Assembly (NCBI GenBank): GCA_002371985.1
Contig: DFHZ01000078.1
Location: 1-6,684, forward strand
Reading direction: 5' to 3'
DNA length: 6,684 nt
Source of the DNA: Ruminococcaceae bacterium UBA3710
GTDB taxonomy: Bacteria > Bacillota > Clostridia > Oscillospirales > Acutalibacteraceae
This document shows positions 4,098 to 6,684 of the stretch, piece by piece. Below the pieces are notes generated by a model. The model made no database searches and was not told the DNA's origin. It saw only the letters and a program-made list of their open reading frames with translations. The translations under genes and the position numbers were made by a program. The stretch's first letter is position 1. Each line of letters begins with the position of its first letter.

Positions 4098-6684
4098 TCT
4101 GTTTCCTCGCTTTCTTCACTCGAATAGTCAAAGAACAATTCGGGTGCTAAAATATTTTCCTTTACGCTGTTTTCATCTGTGAAATCACAGGGTAGAGAAT
4201 ACAGCTCTATATGTAAATGTGCCTCGCTTTCCGGAGGATACTCCTCAAAGTAATCTCCGTCTATATCGTGATAGGTGGTAGCTGTGGCACAAGGGAATAA
4301 TAAATCGGCTATCAAGTCCTCATTCTCGGTATCGTTATCGCTGCTTGGTGTGCTATTGTTTACACCCATATTTTTGCCCACAAGTCCCAATGCCTGACCT
4401 TGAGTTACCAATGTCGGTACTCCGGATCTTATATACGAAGCACCGGAACAGGACATCTTTACACAATAGCCGTAATCGTCAAACTTAAAATTCGTACCGT
4501 CATAAGAGGTTGAAATTACATACTCAAAGCCTCGTCCCTCACGCTGTTTGGCGATACATAAACCGGATATAGGTGCTTTGATAACATCTCCGTCACTCGC
4601 CGATAAATCGTTTGCCCAATGAGTGCCGTCCTTGCTTGATACCGTACCATAGACCGTTTTTTTATCACTCGGTGTTGGTGGCTTATATTTCAGAATAAGC
4701 TGTTTACCGAAATGCTTTGAAATACGGCTTGATATGGTTTCGTCTTCCTCCAAGTCCAAAGGAAATGAAAGAGCCGCAACCGCATAGTTGCCATACTTGT
4801 AGGTATAATTAAAGCGTTCCTTTTGCTCTCTCTGTTTATCATCATCACTGCTGAATTTTAAAATATCATTGTCAATAAGGTACTTAACCGAAAACTTTCT
4901 GCCGAAATAGTAATATTCGTGGGTTTTATTATGAGAGTAGCTTATACTCAATTCCGAAGTATCCGCCGAATAATCGCAAGTGCCGTCGCTGTTCATTTCT
5001 TTATGAACTATGGGTGCATCCCAAGTGAATTCCACCAACTTTCTCGCTTCTTCTTTAAGTTTATTCTCGCCAACAAAGCCTATGTGAGATTCGAGCCAGC
5101 CGAGGTTTTCACACTTCACCTGCATATAGGCAAGAGCAGCTCTGTAATCTTCTGTAGTCCATCGGTTTTCTTCCAAGAATTCATCCGCAGAATAATAAAT
5201 CTCATTAAATCCCTTATAGGTTGGCTTTAGTTGTTCGCCATCGCTGCTTATACGTTCCGTTACCAAAGTATTGGCTGTCCCGTAGTGTTCATTGAAGTTT
5301 TCCTCGGATTGATGAAAGAAGAATGGATCCATCGGAACATCTTTTGCTATGCAATAGTAATACCTGTATGAATTGCCGCTTGAATTATCATTCTTCTGTG
5401 CTATCTCGACGGCAGTTTTGCCCTTGCGAAACCACGCTCTTTGACGGTTATAATCAAGGTTTGAAATGTACTTGACTATCTTTGTGGTATCCATAACCGC
5501 AGAAGTATCCCATATATAAGAGCCTATTGCACCGGCGACAAGTCCGCATATTGCAACAATAAGCACCACAAAGACAAGTGAAAACGCAGCAACCTTTATA
5601 ACTATCCCTCTTGCGGATTTAAGCATTACATCGGCAACTTTCTTTGTGGCTTGTTTGCCTTTGGTTTTGATGATATTTATGCGTTGCCTTGTTTGTAACC
5701 TCTTAAAAGCGTTGTATCTCTGCTTCGTTTGAAGTAGAGAGCTTTTAGTATTCTTTATTGATTGTGGAGCATTCCTTATGTTCTTGATGGTCGAAGTAGT
5801 GCCGTTTACAAGATTATTGGCTGTATTTATGGTAGCGTTATAGCCTTTCTTTGTATTCTTTGCAATTTCAACAGTAGTAATTAAATCATCAACTGCCTTG
5901 AAGGATAAATCATTCTCCCCATACTCTTTTATATCTTCTCGGAAGGTTGCAACAGCCGACTTACCGACAGCATTTATCGCTTTTTTTGCTGAACCGTTCA
6001 TATCCGATATGGTGGTAGCTATGTTGTCCTTGAACTCCTGACGGATATTTAGGTTCTTAACATTCTCGGCGGTCTTGGCTTTGTCATATACTGTCTTACG
6101 CCGTGCCTTTTCAATGCCTTCGGGCTTTAATACCTCAACAGCTGTTGCTGTGGTCAAAACTACCTTTTTGGTACTTTTCAAAGTTTCGTTATCGGAATTT
6201 TTAAGAGCAGTTTGTACTGTGCTTTTAAGTTTATCCCTTGATAAATCGCCAAGTGTGGTATTTGATTTTTTCTTGCCGAAGTGCTGTTTTAAGGCTCTTT
6301 TGTAGTCTTTGGCACACTCAACGTCCTTGTCGATTTCGGGTATTGAGGTGTTATCTTTTGTTGGGATAGTGTTCTCAACCACATTTTCAGCATTGACTTG
6401 TAGCTTATCTTCTTCAAGGTCTGAACGATAAGTAAATACATCGGTCTTGTTATCAATGTTGCTTTTTGCAATATTAAGTTGCCTTTGTCGTATAGCCTTT
6501 GAAAATGCACCATTAGAAACATTTACACCATTGTCTTTATTATCAATATAATCCCGTACAGTCTGTGAAACATTGTATTCCTGACTGTTTGAGAGGATAT
6601 GCCCATCAGCCGAAAAATCCTTTATAGGTGCAGTATAGGAATTATCTTTAACCGGAGAAGTGCTATCAATCTTTTTCTTTTGCC
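4094..6684 (-). CDS. CD1108-like conjugation membrane protein with C-terminal M23 peptidase (5' end off the window)
   Basis: 862 codons are visible, and the frame stays open to the right edge with no ATG in the first 100 codons, so the start is outside. The in-frame GTG at 6382 is internal, not the start. Visible residues 1 to about 355 are hydrophilic, Lys/Asn/Thr-rich and helical, hence cytoplasmic. A membrane segment lies at about 360-388 (VIKVAAFSLVFVVLIVAICG), and the rest is outside the cell. Residues about 390-665 match nothing I recognise. The C-terminus is an M23 LytM/lysostaphin-type domain: H688 and D692 (THWANDLS), APISG at 703-707, LGLVGK at 765-770 and the HLHIEL motif at 822-827 supply the zinc ligands and catalytic His. 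About 45 acidic residues interrupt the domain before HLH. The probable role is local peptidoglycan cutting for the conjugation channel. It heads a run with the DUF4315-like and transglutaminase-like genes. The M23 call is firm; the CD1108-like label rests on layout and context. Confidence 0.85.
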   Translation of the reverse strand, partial: QKKKIDSTSPVKDNSYTAPIKDFSADGHILSNSQEYNVSQTVRDYIDNKDNGVNVSNGAFSKAIRQRQLNIAKSNIDNKTDVFTYRSDLEEDKLQVNAENVVENTIPTKDNTSIPEIDKDVECAKDYKRALKQHFGKKKSNTTLGDLSRDKLKSTVQTALKNSDNETLKSTKKVVLTTATAVEVLKPEGIEKARRKTVYDKAKTAENVKNLNIRQEFKDNIATTISDMNGSAKKAINAVGKSAVATFREDIKEYGENDLSFKAVDDLITTVEIAKNTKKGYNATINTANNLVNGTTSTIKNIRNAPQSIKNTKSSLLQTKQRYNAFKRLQTRQRINIIKTKGKQATKKVADVMLKSARGIVIKVAAFSLVFVVLIVAICGLVAGAIGSYIWDTSAVMDTTKIVKYISNLDYNRQRAWFRKGKTAVEIAQKNDNSSGNSYRYYYCIAKDVPMDPFFFHQSEENFNEHYGTANTLVTERISSDGEQLKPTYKGFNEIYYSADEFLEENRWTTEDYRAALAYMQVKCENLGWLESHIGFVGENKLKEEARKLVEFTWDAPIVHKEMNSDGTCDYSADTSELSISYSHNKTHEYYYFGRKFSVKYLIDNDILKFSSDDDKQREQKERFNYTYKYGNYAVAALSFPLDLEEDETISSRISKHFGKQLILKYKPPTPSDKKTVYGTVSSKDGTHWANDLSASDGDVIKAPISGLCIAKQREGRGFEYVISTSYDGTNFKFDDYGYCVKMSCSGASYIRSGVPTLVTQGQALGLVGKNMGVNNSTPSSDNDTENEDLIADLLFPCATATTYHDIDGDYFEEYPPESEAHLHIELYSLPCDFTDENSVKENILAPELFFDYSSEESEETE

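Noticed and set aside
4919..6305. Plus-strand open frames opposite the M23 protein gene
   Set aside because: Antisense shadows; the minus-strand frame is long, continuous and carries clear motifs.
6289..6522. Minus-strand frame of 77 codons overlapping the start of the GTG-initiated frame
   Set aside because: It lies in another frame of a region where the M23 protein frame is open across the whole stretch to the edge; no ribosome site.
1..6684. CRISPR array, tRNA or rRNA genes
   Set aside because: No regularly spaced repeats and no cloverleaf or rRNA-like conserved stretches were seen on either strand.

Overview
The window reads as a low-to-moderate GC Firmicute, most likely a gut Clostridia (Ruminococcus/Oscillospiraceae/Lachnospiraceae type). 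The reasons are AGGAGG-type ribosome binding sites before nearly every gene, sigma-A promoters, an iron-dependent alcohol dehydrogenase of clostridial type, and a gene block resembling the conjugation region of Tn1549/CTn-type integrative conjugative elements (ICEs). Every gene I accept lies on the minus strand, so the biological order runs from the right edge to the left edge.

Right part (6684 to about 3211): a tightly packed conjugation-type operon. A large bitopic membrane protein has a C-terminal M23 (LytM/lysostaphin-type) peptidase domain and runs off the right edge. A small coiled-coil DUF4315-like protein follows, then a secreted transglutaminase-like protein with an intact Cys-His-Asp triad and an EF-hand-like loop. 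Both junctions are 4-base ATGA overlaps, which implies translational coupling. The likely joint role is opening or remodelling the cell wall so the DNA transfer channel can pass.

Middle part (about 3150 to 2121): a separate transcription unit of three small zinc-ribbon genes, with its own TTGACA/TATAAT promoter and a strong intrinsic terminator. The second and third products are paralogues with cysteines at identical positions and one C-terminal membrane segment each. I do not recognise the system; it looks like a cargo cassette.

Next (2103 to 1711): the start of a type IA topoisomerase III gene (topB, usual in these ICEs). It is cut after about 115 codons at a GC-rich palindrome resembling REP-like repeats of Firmicutes. 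The ICE block is therefore a decayed remnant here.

Left part (about 1600 to 1): higher-GC, ordinary metabolic sequence. A single-gene iron-containing alcohol dehydrogenase has an extended -10 promoter, a candidate Rex (NADH/NAD+ sensor) operator over the -10 box, and an intrinsic terminator. The beginning of a small P-loop kinase/ATPase gene then runs off the left edge.
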